From Gautieria morchelliformis (Eukaryota; Basidiomycota; Agaricomycetes; Gomphales; Gomphaceae), in NCBI GenBank assembly GCA_015179125.1, contig WHVA01000278.1, forward strand, positions 62,001 through 126,000: a DNA stretch of 64,000 nt. Direction: 5' to 3'. Every line of letters begins with the position of its first letter. Within the stretch, counting starts at the first letter, position 1. The translations under genes and the position numbers were made by a program. This document shows positions 23,206 through 33,880 of this stretch, piece by piece. The notes beneath the pieces are model-generated. The model worked only from the letters and a program-made list of their open reading frames with translations. It made no database searches and was not told the origin of the DNA.

Positions 23206-23283
23206 GGGGCCAGGATTGAATGCTCAGCCTTAGCTGATACACTCAACCCCAGGGGCAGGCTTACCACTAAGCTACCGCGGCCC
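23206..23283 (-). repeat. tRNA-like sequence, probable SINE head
   Basis: Read on the minus strand, a 78-nt segment begins GGGCC and ends GGCCC, able to form part of an acceptor stem. It contains a good polymerase III A box, TAGCTTAGTGG (23,274-23,264), and a weaker B box, ATTCAATCC (23,221-23,213), at tRNA-like spacing. The anticodon arm is poor, so a working tRNA is unlikely. A tRNA-derived SINE or tRNA pseudogene fits better. The 3' body of the SINE was not delimited. Confidence 0.5.
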
Positions 23284-23560
23284 ATTTTCTCATCCTTGCC
23301 CACCATGAGTCAACTGCAGCCAAATTGTGGTGAACTGCCACTAGTCTGACATGACAACCTTAACTAAACAATGCGAGGCCCAGTTTCCCTGATGCCACCC
23401 ATGGTTACCCACAAGTGAATGTTTGGGCTAAATACTATAGTAAAGATGGGCCTTCAAGCACCAAGCTTCATGCATCTGCTTTGCAAGTGGTACATACATG
23501 AAGGATGCTGCAAGTGGATCTCACTCCATTCCCATTATTACCATTATACATGACTAGGGT

Positions 23561-24064
23561 ATCATGGTAAACATAATTTTATGGCATGTTGTACTCCCAG
23601 GAGGGCTGTAATTTTTGACTGGAAATGAAGACCTTTCAAGGATGAATACATATTTCCAACTGCAGGTGTGCAGATTCCTATCATATATACCCCCTTGACA
23701 GCTCATAACTACAGTCTCCTATGATGGTCTTCCTTACTTTTCCTTGCTCTGCAGCATGTCTGCCCATGTTAAGATGGTATGTCATACTAAGACTCAGCTC
23801 TAAGAGTTGAGCTGAGGTTCAGAGCTGAGGGCTTGGCTTCAACTTTGTAGGTTGCACCCACTCAGTGTTCTGCTCTAATGTCAGGAACAGGGTTCAGCTT
23901 TAAGCCAAGGATCAGAATCAATATCAGACAGGAGAGCTTAGTGTACAAGGAGCTAAGTTGATATATGAACTGAGGAGCTAGCATACAGGATTGGGGGGTT
24001 TATATAGTAAAGCAGGATGCAGGGTCAGGGACATTGATGACCGGAACTAGTGGACAAGGGGGAA
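23561..24064. repeat. Dispersed 500-bp repeat, copy 2
   Basis: Second copy of the repeat at 13,809-14,308, same orientation and near identical. It ends 37 bp before the 5' LTR of the copia element. Confidence 0.85.
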
Positions 24065-24101
24065 TGAGACTTACCTAAGAAGTCAACCACCACCACAAGT
24101 A

Positions 24102-24597
24102 TGTTGGGTGCATTTATGCTCCTGCACCAAAATCAAGCATAATATTCGATTTGCTATATGGTGTTTCAATCTCTTCTCACATTGTTCTTGTACCATGCAC
24201 CCATTTCTCTGATTATTTTCGAAATTTTCCAGTCACTCCTTACCTCTCCATTTCATCTTGTTATTTCTATTTTCACAAGCGGCTGCACCCAGCGGAGTCT
24301 GAAATGACTTCGACGCGCGAGCTCTTGGGCGCTAAAGGGCCGGGTAGTAGTACATGCACAGTGAGACAGATTTCCCCCTCTCTCAGTGACAACTAAATTC
24401 ACTGAGAGAGGCAAGTAAATTAGTCTAGTGTTCTTTCGATTTATTGACCTAGAAATCCTCTGTAGTGAATTAATTTCTAGGTAGTGTATAATATACTTAC
24501 AGTGACAACTAAATTCACTGAGAGAGTGAATTAATTTCTAGTCTATTCTTTTGAGAAAGCAGTCCATACCTACTGCCTATAATTCCTGTCCTCTACA
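24102..24597 (+). repeat. Copia 5' LTR
   Basis: 496 bp, TG..CA ends. It contains a perfect 12-bp inverted repeat (ctctctcagtga / tcactgagagag, 9-nt loop) near 24,380-24,410. The loop-side motif gtgacaactaaattcactga recurs about 115 bp further on. Confidence 0.95.
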
Positions 24598-24612
24598 GGG
24601 TTATGGGCCCCG
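24598..24612 (+). other. Copia primer-binding site
   Basis: Directly after the 5' LTR the sequence is gggttatgggcccc. This is one base from the complement of the anticodon stem-loop of fungal initiator tRNA-Met (gggttatgagccc). That fits the half-tRNA priming known for copia elements, not the usual 3'-end priming. Confidence 0.6.
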
Positions 24613-25554
24613 GAGACACTTCTGAGAAGCTATTGGGTGTTGAGAAGCTTGCTACTGATGGAAGTAATGGCCATTGTGGGAGCCACTCTCATCAGCTATT
24701 TCGAGTCCAAAAATCTACTCAAGCATGTAGAAGGGAGAGTCACTCGACCTCCTGATCCTCCAGTTATGCCCCCAGGCCATATTCTTACAGAAGCTGAGGA
24801 AACTCAGATGGATAAGGCTGAGGAGAAGCTGGAGAGATACCTTGCTAGAGAAGGACAAGCCAAGACCCAAATCATCGTCTCAGTGTCAGAGTCATTAGCT
24901 CTGATGCTACAGAAGCAGAAGACAGCAAAAGAGACTTGGGATGCACTGGTCAATGAAATGACCAAAAAGCCCAAGATGGTCCTCACCAGCCTGCAGAGAC
25001 AACTCCGCAGTATGAGATGTCCTGAGGATGGAGATTTGAGAGATCATTTGGACAAGGCCCAAGACCTATATGCTCGTCTTAATGAGATGGGAGCCAGAGT
25101 TTCCGAAGAAGAATTCATGGACATTATCCTTGCGTCACTTCCACCATCCTATGAGGCAGTCATGAACGCCCTTACCACTTCGCTTGAAGAATGCGGGATG
25201 CCATTAGTCCCTGATAATATTATTAGGGTACTAAAGGCTCAGTATGACAGGAAGAAAACACTCCCGCAAGAAGAGCAGGTGTTTATTGGTTCATCTACTA
25301 AGAAGGACCAGAAGGGGCAGAAGGCGCATATATGCACCAACTGCAAAAAGCTGGACATTCCATCGAAAATTGCTGGGCTAAAGGAGGTGGTAAAGAAGGT
25401 CAAGGACCACGTCAGAAGAAAAAAGCCAAAGGCAAGAAGAAGAAGAAGGGTAAAGCAAAAGCGAATGTTGCCGAAGAAGAGTCCTCTTCTGAGGAAAGTG
25501 GTGATGGGCATCTTGCCTTCACCAATTTCGACGAGTGCTCGAATTTCAATCTGA
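24603..25554 (+). pseudogene. Copia Gag, frameshifted
   Basis: The Gag (UBN2-like) protein packages the element RNA. It starts at ATG 24,603 (MGPGDTSEKLLGVEKLATDG). Two one-base losses about 14 bp apart (near 24,668 and 24,683) move the reading into the frame that then runs open to 25,554. That frame carries ISYFESKNLLKHVEGRV, the TWDALVNEM block, LRSMRCPEDGDLRDHLDKA and MDIILASLPPSYEAVMNAL, all normal for copia Gag. The CX2CX4HX4C zinc knuckle begins at CTNC (25,333-25,344) but is cut by a further one-base loss, so its His and last Cys lie in the next frame. Confidence 0.9.
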
Positions 25555-28500
25555 GCACATCCTCAGGAGTTATAGTCATACTCGACACCGGAACGACATC
25601 GCATATGACTCCTCATAAAAATTTATTGAGGAACTACTGTCAATTCTCACAGCCGAGGACTATCCGAGCAGCCAACAAAGGCACCTTTGATGCCTTCGGT
25701 TCAGGACTGCTCGTATTATCCAATAAGGTTGGAGATAAAACAGTAGAAGTCACTTTGCAAGATACATACTATGCACCAAAAATTGCTGCTACCCTCGTCT
25801 CGATCGGTCGGTGCGATGATGCTGGCTACGACATTCGACTCGGTGGCCAGAAATGCACGATATCTAACGCTGTTGGAAAGGTATTGATGCAAGCACCGAA
25901 GGTCAATGGTTTATATCGACTAGACCTCCAGTCACCAAGTGCTCAAGCCCATATGTGTTTGTCTGCCATGGAAATTCATCAAAAAATGGGGCACATCTCA
26001 CAGAAGTCCCTACAACATCTATTAAATCATGGCATGATATTGGGCATTGAACTGAGCTCCACAGGCGATAGAATTGTCTGTGATGCGTGTATTCAGGCCA
26101 AGATTGCACGCAAACCTCTTCCTCGAGAACCCAGAGACCGAACATCAAAATTCGGTGACAGAATTTATTCTGATGTCTGGGGACCTGCAAGACACCTCAC
26201 AATCGATAAAAAGTCATATTATGTCTCTTTTATCGATGACTACTCAAGAGAATCGGTGATCTATCTCATGGCGAACAAATCAGAAGCATTTTCAAAGTAC
26301 AAGCTCTACGAGGCTTTAATGCTTCGACAGAGAAATGTGCACATCAAGGCACTTGTTTCTGATCGAGGGGGCGAGTATACGAGCTCTGAATTCGAACAGC
26401 ATCTAGCCAAACAAGGCACGAAGCATCAGTTGACGGTACACGACACACCAGAGTCTAATGGTGTTGCCGAACGTCTGAACCGAACTCTCACTGAGAGAAC
26501 TCGTGCCATGCTGTTGGATCAGGCCTTCCTAAGATATTATGGGGCTATGCAATACAGCATGCCAATTATCTTAGGAACAGGACGCATACAAGAGCTCTAC
26601 CGGATAAAACGCCCTACGAGATGATCCACCATGAGAAACCGAATCTCAAAGACATTCACGCGTGGGGAACTGAAGTCTATGTTAAGGTCACTCAGGGAGA
26701 TAAATTGGAAGCTCGTGCCAAGAGAGCTCGGTGGATAGGAATTTCTGCGCAGAGCCATGGTCATTATATTTATTGGCCTGACTCGCACAAAGTTTCTGTC
26801 GAGCGGAATGTTGTGTTTGATTCAGAGATGAAGAAGGGAAAGGTCCCAATCATTTCTATTGAGGAATCCAAGCTACCTACGTCTAGAGAGGAGAAGAAGG
26901 CCATTCCGGCATCAGTGCCTGTGCCCGGTCGCTTAGTCAGCGAAGAGGCAAAGATCGAAGAAATTGATGAAAGTGCACCAGAGGAATATCTTGAAGAGCT
27001 GCAACCTATTCAGGGAGTTGATGACAGACCTAGAGAAGCTGAACCGATAAGGAGAAGCGAAAGGATCCGTCAACAACAAGTGCAGCCGGCCCCATCAGGT
27101 CCCGTAACAAGATCTCAAACTCAGAGACAAGCTGGCGCACATATGACTACGCTAGCTTACGAGGACGTTGAGGACCATAAAGAAGTTTTATTCGACCAAG
27201 AATTATCCTCCGAGATTGATGGCATCAGTAGCTATGAGTGTGCCATCAGTGCGTTTCCAACCGACGGTCAAAACAGTGACAAGGCGCCGGATTTGAGTCA
27301 AATTGAACCTAGCAATGCAGACGAAGCTCTGAATAATCCTATGTGGAAGAAATCAATGGACAAGAGTACGAGGCCCTAATCGACAAAGGAGTGTGGGAAC
27401 GAGCTAAACCACCTCCTGGAGCCAATATTGTCGGTAATAAATGGGTCTACCTTTGGAAGCGTAATCCAGAAGGGAAACCAATAATGCCTAAATCGAGAAT
27501 GGTCGCCCAAGGCTTCACACAGAAGTTTGGAGTCGACTATGATGAGACATACTCACCTGTTGCTCGGTTATCCTCCCTACGGATCATATGCGCCATTGCT
27601 GCTAGGAATGACTGGCCTATCCATCAAATGGACGTGGACTATGCATACCTCAATGCTACACTGCCTGAACCTATTTACATGAAGCAGCCATATGGATATG
27701 AGTCCAGAGACAAAGACGAAGTGCTACTTTTGAAGAAAGCACTCTACGCCTCAAACAATCTGGAAGGGAATGGTACAAACGTCTAAGTGGTGAATTCCAC
27801 AAATTAGGATTCACTACGTCAGCCACAGATGGGGCTGTATTTTATAGACGTGGCGGAAAGGGGCATGTGATCATTGCAACAGCTGTGGATGATCTCACCA
27901 TCACAGCTGAGAATCAGTCAGTCCTGGACGAAGTCCAATGAGATCTTGCTCAGGTCTTTAGTATGAAAGATCTAGGCGAGATTCATTGGCTATTGAATCT
28001 TAAAATCGAAAGAGACTGGCAGAAGAAAACCATTGCAATTTCACAACCTGCATACATCGAGAAGATCATCAAGAAATTCAATCTCGAAGATGCGAAGACT
28101 TATGCTACGCCCCTTGATCCAGCCGTTAAATTATCTAAAGACCAATGTCCTTCTACAGAGAGAGGCAAGAAAGCCATGTCGAAGTTTCCATACAGGCAAG
28201 CCATAGGATCACTGATGTGGGCAGCTGTAGCCACTCGACCTGACATTGCATTTGCGGTGTCATTGCTCTCGCAATTCCTCGAAAATCCAGGTGGCACACA
28301 TTGTAATGCAGTCAAACGTGTCTTCAAATATTTGAAAGGCACGAAGCATTACAAGCTCACACTTGGAAGAAATCGAGATGGCTTGATAGGGTATTCAGAT
28401 GCAGATTGGGGTTCGCAGAGTCATAGGCGTTCGTATTCGGCATACTTATTTCAGATTGATGGAGGCACTGTTTCATGGAGTTGTCAGAAACAGTCAATAG

Positions 28501-28841
28501 TAGCCCTCTCATCAACTGAAGCCGAATTCGTCGCCCTGACCCATGCGGGCAAAGAGGCTCTCTGGATGCGCCATTTTATTTCTGAAATATTCCAACCACT
28601 GAACAGACCCATCAAAATTTATTCAGACAATCAATCAGCCATTGCCATCACGTATGGCACTCAACAACACACGAGAACCAAACATTTCGACATCAGATTA
28701 TATTTCCTTCGAGATATAATCAAAAATCAACAAGCCAAGCTCGTTTATTTGCCAACCGAACAAATGTTGGCAGATATCCTCACCAAAGGACTTTCTAGTC
28801 CTAGAGTGAAGATCCTCAATGAGCAAATCGGAATATATTAA
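25332..28841 (+). pseudogene. Copia Pol (protease, integrase, RT, RNase H), frameshifted
   Basis: The protease region has VILDTGTTSHM (active-site DTG) near 25,577. The integrase zinc motif (H..H..C..C: MGHISQ..HLLNHG..CDACIQAK) lies near 25,990-26,105. The integrase catalytic core has an aspartate in YSDVWGP, a second in SDRGGEY and the glutamate in ESNGVAERLNRT. Reverse transcriptase spans 27,343-27,960 with VARLSSLRIICAIAA, QMDVDYAYLNA and the catalytic AVDD in place of YVDD. RNase H near 28,385-28,790 has GYSDADWG, SSTEAEFVALTHA, SDNQSAI and TKHFDIRLYFLRD. Frame changes occur near 26,590, 27,355 and 27,748, and there is an in-frame TGA near 27,939. The element cannot make a full polyprotein. 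Confidence 0.92.
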
Positions 28842-28842
28842 G

Positions 28843-28854
28843 CTTGAGGGGGCG
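28843..28854 (+). other. Copia polypurine tract
   Basis: The run ttgagggggcg lies immediately before the 3' LTR, in the position where plus-strand DNA synthesis starts in LTR retrotransposons. It follows the Pol stop codon by a few bases. Confidence 0.75.
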
Positions 28855-29350
28855 TGTTGGGTGCATTTATGCTCCTGCACCAAAATCAAGCATAATATAT
28901 CCAATTTGTTGTGTGGTTTCTCAATTTCTTCTCATATTGTTCTTGTATCATGCATCCATTTCTCTGGTTATTTTCGAAATTTTCCACTCACTCCCTATCT
29001 CTCCATTTCATCTTGTTATTTCTATTTTCACAAGCGGCTGCACCCAGCGGAGTCTGAAATGACTTCGACGCGCGAGCTCTTGGGCGCTAAAGGGCCGGGT
29101 AGTAGTACATGCACAGTGAAACATTTTCCCCCTCTCTCAGTGACAACTAAATTCATTGAGAGAGGCAAGTAAATTAGTCTAGCATTCTTTCGATTTATTA
29201 ACCTAGAAATCCTCTGTAGTGAATTGTTTTCTAGGTAGTGTATCATATATTTAGAGTGACAACTAAATTCACTGAGAGAGTGAATTGTTTTCTAGTCTAT
29301 TCTTTTGAGCAACAAGTCCATACCTACTGCTATAATTCCTGTCCTCTACA
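28855..29350 (+). repeat. Copia 3' LTR
   Basis: 496 bp, same ends as the 5' LTR and diverged from it at scattered positions (for example one base in the internal 12-bp inverted repeat). The divergence implies the insertion is not recent. Confidence 0.95.
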
Positions 29351-30469
29351 GGTGGGGTGGGGGCCACCGCGGTGCTCTACAGAAGAGGAGTGGAGAAAAA
29401 AGTGGCGAGAAAATACTTGGGGACAGCGGAGGAACACACTGGGTTTGAAGCCGAGCTGCTAGGTGCGGCAATGGGAGCGAAATTGCTCCAGGGAGAGCGG
29501 CATGGCCACCACACCCTAGCACTTGACAACCAGGCGGCTATCCAAACCACGAGAGAGGAACGCGCGATACCCGGCCAGTACCTAGTAAACGCCCTCCATG
29601 AGCAGATGGACGCAGTCAGGGTCGGAAGCACAAGGGGGGCTAGGGTGACCATGAGATGGGTGCCGGGGCACAAGGGACTCCAGGGAAACGAGAGGGCGGA
29701 CGAGGAGGCGAAAAGAGCGGCCAGAGGGGAAACTACAGGTGAGACGGATGTGCCGATGTCGTGCAGAGGGGAGCTCCCGGTCAGCTGCGGAACTACAGAG
29801 GCACCACCAAAGACTGAAGGAGCAAGCCAAGAAGCTTTTCAGGGAGTCACCAAGAGCCAGGCACACCCACAATATAGACCCGTCAATGCCGTCGCCAGCA
29901 TTCGCGAAGCTATGCAGGGGACTCACACGCAAACATAGTTCACTTTTGATCCAGCTCAGAACCGGCCATATCCCACTCAATGGGTACCTGTACAAGATTG
30001 GAAAAGTGGAGACCCCCACGTGCCCGGTGTGCCATCGCGACAATGAAACGGTACACCATTACCTCATACAGTGCCCAGCGTGCAAACCCCAGAGACGCCT
30101 GTTGGAAAAGAAGCTCAAGCGCGGGGCAAGGTCCCTTCGGACGTTATTGTCCAGGCCAAAAGCCATGAAGCCACTCTTTCAGTTCATTAACGACACAGGA
30201 AGGTTCAGAAGCACTTTCGGAGAGGTGGCGATGCTGGCAGATAAGAACAATCGCAAGGGCGACGGGCGGACATAGATAATGAAAGCAACCAGCTACCTCG
30301 CTTCACCAGCAAGCACGGACTGCTCTGGGTTCTACCCATGAGCTTATGCAGAGATAGAGGTATAAAGGATAGATAGATGAAAATATGTTGACCGCATTCA
30401 TATATGCCTCGTCTTACATAGGGCCCGGCCCCAAAAGACATAAATTGGAGAAAAAAAAAAAAAAAAAAA
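29351..30469 (+). mobile_element. LINE 3' fragment with RNase H and poly(A) tail
   Basis: 5'-truncated non-LTR retrotransposon abutting the copia 3' LTR. Frame 1 (29,357-29,938) holds an RNase H domain: FEAELLG with the catalytic Glu, LALDNQAAI with the second Asp, and MRWVPGHKGLQGNERADEEA with the last His/Asp. The first Asp motif is cut off. A frame change near 29,770 leads to the C-terminal region (29,739-30,275) with SLLIQLRTGHIPLN and the zinc motif CPVC..HH..C. After a stop at 30,275 an untranslated tail ends in 19 adenines (30,451-30,469), joined directly to Cys/His gene copy A. The domain order is that of Tad-like fungal LINEs. Confidence 0.88.
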
Positions 30470-30961
30470 GCGAGGATGATGACTTGGCACCAGCAACCAC
30501 GGAAACATCACACCTCAAGGAATGCGGCCATACCGATGCATATGGCCGGACCTGTCGAAAGGTTGATGTGGATCATACACATCACTGGATAAACGACCAC
30601 GTCATGCGGGAGCTGCAACATATCCAGAGTGGCTCTTTGGACATATCCAGGGCCACGATACTCACGTCCGATGCCGACGTTCTCCGGGCAGAGGCGCTCC
30701 AGGTGGTGTGTCCTTACGGATGCACCAAGTTACCCCTGGGGTGTTTGCAGTACTTGGACCAAGTACCGCAAACAACCGAGGACATTCTCGCAAGAAGCCC
30801 ATCTGCTGCGGCACCTCCGGGTGGCCTGCTGGAAGAATCTGACGGATAGGAAGGCTAAGGCCGTGGCCGCAACATCGAGTCCGCGTTTCGATTTCCATTC
30901 TAAAGAATGGAAATCGAAAGGCAGACTCGATGTCTTGACCAAGAACTCCTGGAGAAAGTAA
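30470..30961 (+). pseudogene. Cys/His-rich protein gene, copy A (3' fragment)
   Basis: Corresponds to the last exon of copy C, starting inside its acidic run (EDDDLAP). The C-terminal domain is recognisable: CGHTDAYGRTCRK, HHWINDHVMRELQHIQ, VVCPYGC. Two fold-back insertions break it: one at 30,743-30,773 after CPYGC that shifts the frame, and one at 30,872-30,933 near the end. The 5' side is removed by the LINE poly(A) junction. Confidence 0.85.
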
Positions 30962-32044
30962 GTGGCTTAACAACTATGTTGACTTAGCCAGATTCATGTG
31001 ACTTGTGGTGGCTGTGAAATAGAAGGGCATGCATCCCATACTAGGTCAGGTACTCGTTGAAAGTAGCCAACTTGGCACAAATCAGGTCCAGCGAAGCGTC
31101 AGATCAGCAAGGTAGCTGAGGATTATGTGTGACGCGTCACGCGTGTTGCCTCTATGATCCGATTTGACCAAGTACCAATACTTTCAACTGGCAAACTAGA
31201 GGAATTACATGCATTGCACCTACTGGGGAATATTTGTCGTCAGTCCCTATGCAAGCAGTACTGCAGTTTCAGTCATCCATGGCGTACCTCAAACGTGACA
31301 ACCCTCATTCCCTAGAAAGCTGCTCATATTGGACCTTACAACGCTTACCTTCCCCGCCCAATCCGCGATCTTATATGCATCCTTTTTCCTATGTCTTTCA
31401 CGAGAATGTTACACAATCATGGCTTGATGATGGTATGGAGCGCTGCACGGCACACAGCATTGATGATATGGTGAATCGATGGTTTAATCATGGAGAGTCG
31501 AGGACTGTTTGGGCGAGGGACACGTTAGGTTGGCTAAGAATGATAACAGTGTGTACTCGTCTTTATTCTTTGTATGTTCTTCCACCACGAACCTCATAGG
31601 TTCGTAATTTGAGCCTTTGGCACTCGACCAGCTTTCAGTTTCAGATGACAGAAGAAACAAAACATCTGATACCAAGCCTGTCCAGACGGAATGCTGTTCT
31701 CTGTGCAATTCTCGCAACGGATGGTGCACACATCTCGCTCGCAACTTCAATGAAAGGACACAGCCCAGAGATCACATGGACTGCGCCATAACTTGACTCT
31801 CACTCCTCGTGACGGTTGTGTATATAATCAAAGACGATTCGGAATCGAATGATTATTCTAGTTCAACTAACATGTGCGGGTGACCCCATACACCACCGAG
31901 ATCAGTACGTATGTCAAGCGCAAACTCCACAGTCCTAACCGTAGACTTGAACGACTTCAGACTCACACCTTACTTTCACAGATCTGGGGTACTTAGACTA
32001 AAGTTATCACATTGCATTTGTAACTAGCTCGATGATCAACACCC

Positions 32045-32310
32045 TTACTGCTCTTCAAGATTCAATGCATCCTTCGTCACGCTCCCGCGAATCTTCAATA
32101 TATCTTGACACGATAGGTTCGCTTCGTCGCATAATGACCGGAAAATTGAATCGGGACGGTCGAATAGGTTTAATGGTGTGTGTCAAATTCAGCGACGTGA
32201 CCCGCATCCATGACAAGAACTCGATCATAATAGACTAATCAGACATTAAGAACAGCAACCAAGGAGGACAAGAATAAACACTAGCCGATAGTATTCAACC
32301 GATGGGCGAT
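32045..32310 (-). pseudogene. ABC-transporter 3'-end fragment, unit 1
   Basis: Copy of the last exon, last intron and 26 bp of the penultimate exon of the ABC gene at 47,816-48,079. It stops at gatgggcgat, the same point as the other two orphan copies, and continues into a sequence absent from the real gene. The intron donor is GC in place of GT here. It is not expected to be expressed. Confidence 0.85.
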
Positions 32311-33382
32311 TTGAGCAAATCCTCTCCCGTGGTGAGCACATTGAGCTGCTCGTCGACAAAACAGATACGATGGCTGGACAAAGCCTAGCGTTCCCGAGAT
32401 CATCGATCATCGATCAGGCGCTACTTTGAAAGCAACCCATAGAAAAATGTTGTGGAAAAATCGGAAAGTAATGGTTTTAGGCGCTACAGCGTTCCTGGTG
32501 AGTACATTGTACCCGGCAGACCTGCTCGCTTCTCACTTGTGACATAGTTTTTCATTTACTTGTTAATAACCCAGTTCTGCAGAGAAGCACTGAACCGCTG
32601 CGGCAGCTGAGCTTCGCATACTAGCGACCCCCTGAGTGTATATTTAGTATTCCTTATACATTGCTAAATCCATCCTCGCTTTTATGAGACACAAGCATGG
32701 ACAATCCACCACGCACTAACCTCGTCACGTTTTTCTTTCTTTCCGAGTCCCTCCCGCCTGGCCTCTCCAATTGGCTGTTCTTCAATTGGTTCTGTCACCG
32801 CCTCTTCATTTAAAGCAAGTCCTATGACCTCCAAAATCATAAGCCCAGGCATCATGCATCAGGCATGGGTGAAGATGCAGGGCGGCGCTGGAGTTATAAT
32901 TTGGGAATTTTGTTAGCCGGAAGCCTAATCTTCGGCTGTTCAATCAGAGTTCGCGTGCCAGGCACTTGGAGCCAAGGTGCCAGAAATTCAGTCAATGATA
33001 CTTCTAATCAACAACAACACGTACACGAGGTATACGCACGATGACCATGACCTGGGAAAATCGTTCAATCGCAAGTCGACCTAATATGTGCATGGCGGCG
33101 CCGTAGCTTATGATATGTGATCATGCTGCGCCAGCTATTCCACGGATAGTATCAAGTTATGTCGCTCCAGTTTCTTTAGAGTATGCTACGTGTTGAAACA
33201 AAAAAAAACGTGGGGGTTTACAGTAAGAACCGCTGGGCTTTGATGTCTTCTCGCCGATGAATTCCTGGCACATCAGCACGTGCTTCGCAAGGATCACAAT
33301 CATTCTGGGATAATTCTACGAAGGCTGTTACAATGAGCACGAGACAAAGGAAGTGGAGCGACATCGGTTGATAGTGTTTTGC

Positions 33383-33880
33383 TGTAGAGGACAGGAATTA
33401 TAGGCAGTAGGTATGGACTGCTTGCTCAAAAGAATAGACTAGAAATTAATTCACTCTCTCAGTGAATTTAGTTGTCACTGTAAGTATATTATACACTACC
33501 TAGAAATTAATTCACTACAGAGGATTTCTAGGTCAATAAATCGAAAGAACACTAGGCTAATTTACTTGCCTCTCTCAGAGAATTTAGTTGTCACTGAGAG
33601 AGGGGGAAATCTGTCTCACTGTGTATGTACTACTACCCGGCCCTTTAGCGCCCAAGAGCTCGCGCGTCGAAGTCATTTCAGACTCCGCTGGGTGCAGCCG
33701 CTTGTGAAAATAGAAATAACAAGATGAAATGGAGAGGTAAGGAGTGACTGGAAAATTTCGAAAATAATCAGAGTGATGGGTGCATGGTACAAGAACAATG
33801 TGAGAAGAGATTGAAACACCATACAGCAAATCGAATATATTATGCTTGATTTTGGTGCAGGAGCATAAATGCACCCAACA
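33383..33880 (-). repeat. Solo copia LTR
   Basis: 498 bp, same family as the LTRs at 24.1 and 28.9 kb, reversed. It starts tgtagaggac and ends acccaaca on the plus strand. There is no target-site duplication: ttttgc on the left, ccattc on the right. The left flank matches the end of a repeat unit (38,140 in unit 2) and the right flank matches the middle of Cys/His gene exon 6 (39,519 in copy C). The LTR therefore replaces about 1.4 kb. Confidence 0.93.

Larger units (their letters stand above)
24102..29350 (+). mobile_element. Ty1/copia retrotransposon, full length but inactive
   Basis: A 5,249-bp element bounded by two 496-bp LTRs (24,102-24,597 and 28,855-29,350) that start TGTTGGGTGC and end CTCTACA. 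The internal order is Gag, zinc knuckle, protease, integrase, reverse transcriptase, RNase H, which is the copia order. At least five frame changes and one in-frame stop break the coding sequence. The flanks do not form a target-site duplication: aagta on the left, ggtgg on the right. A solo LTR of the same family lies at 33,383-33,880 on the other strand. Confidence 0.95.
30470..33382. repeat. Tandem array, unit 1 (partial)
   Basis: Order: truncated Cys/His gene copy A, spacer, ABC 3'-tail fragment (32,045-32,310) and post-tail segment. Against unit 2 it lacks the 5' part of the gene, cut off at the LINE, and about 440 bp of spacer at about 31,595, where the texts ccaccacgaac and ataggttcgta are joined. 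It ends at gtgttttgc, where a solo LTR begins. Confidence 0.9.

Noticed and set aside
31234..31599. 121-codon ORF in the unit 1 spacer, repeated in other units
   Set aside because: The frame is not preserved: sister copies carry stops and indels with no bias toward keeping codons.
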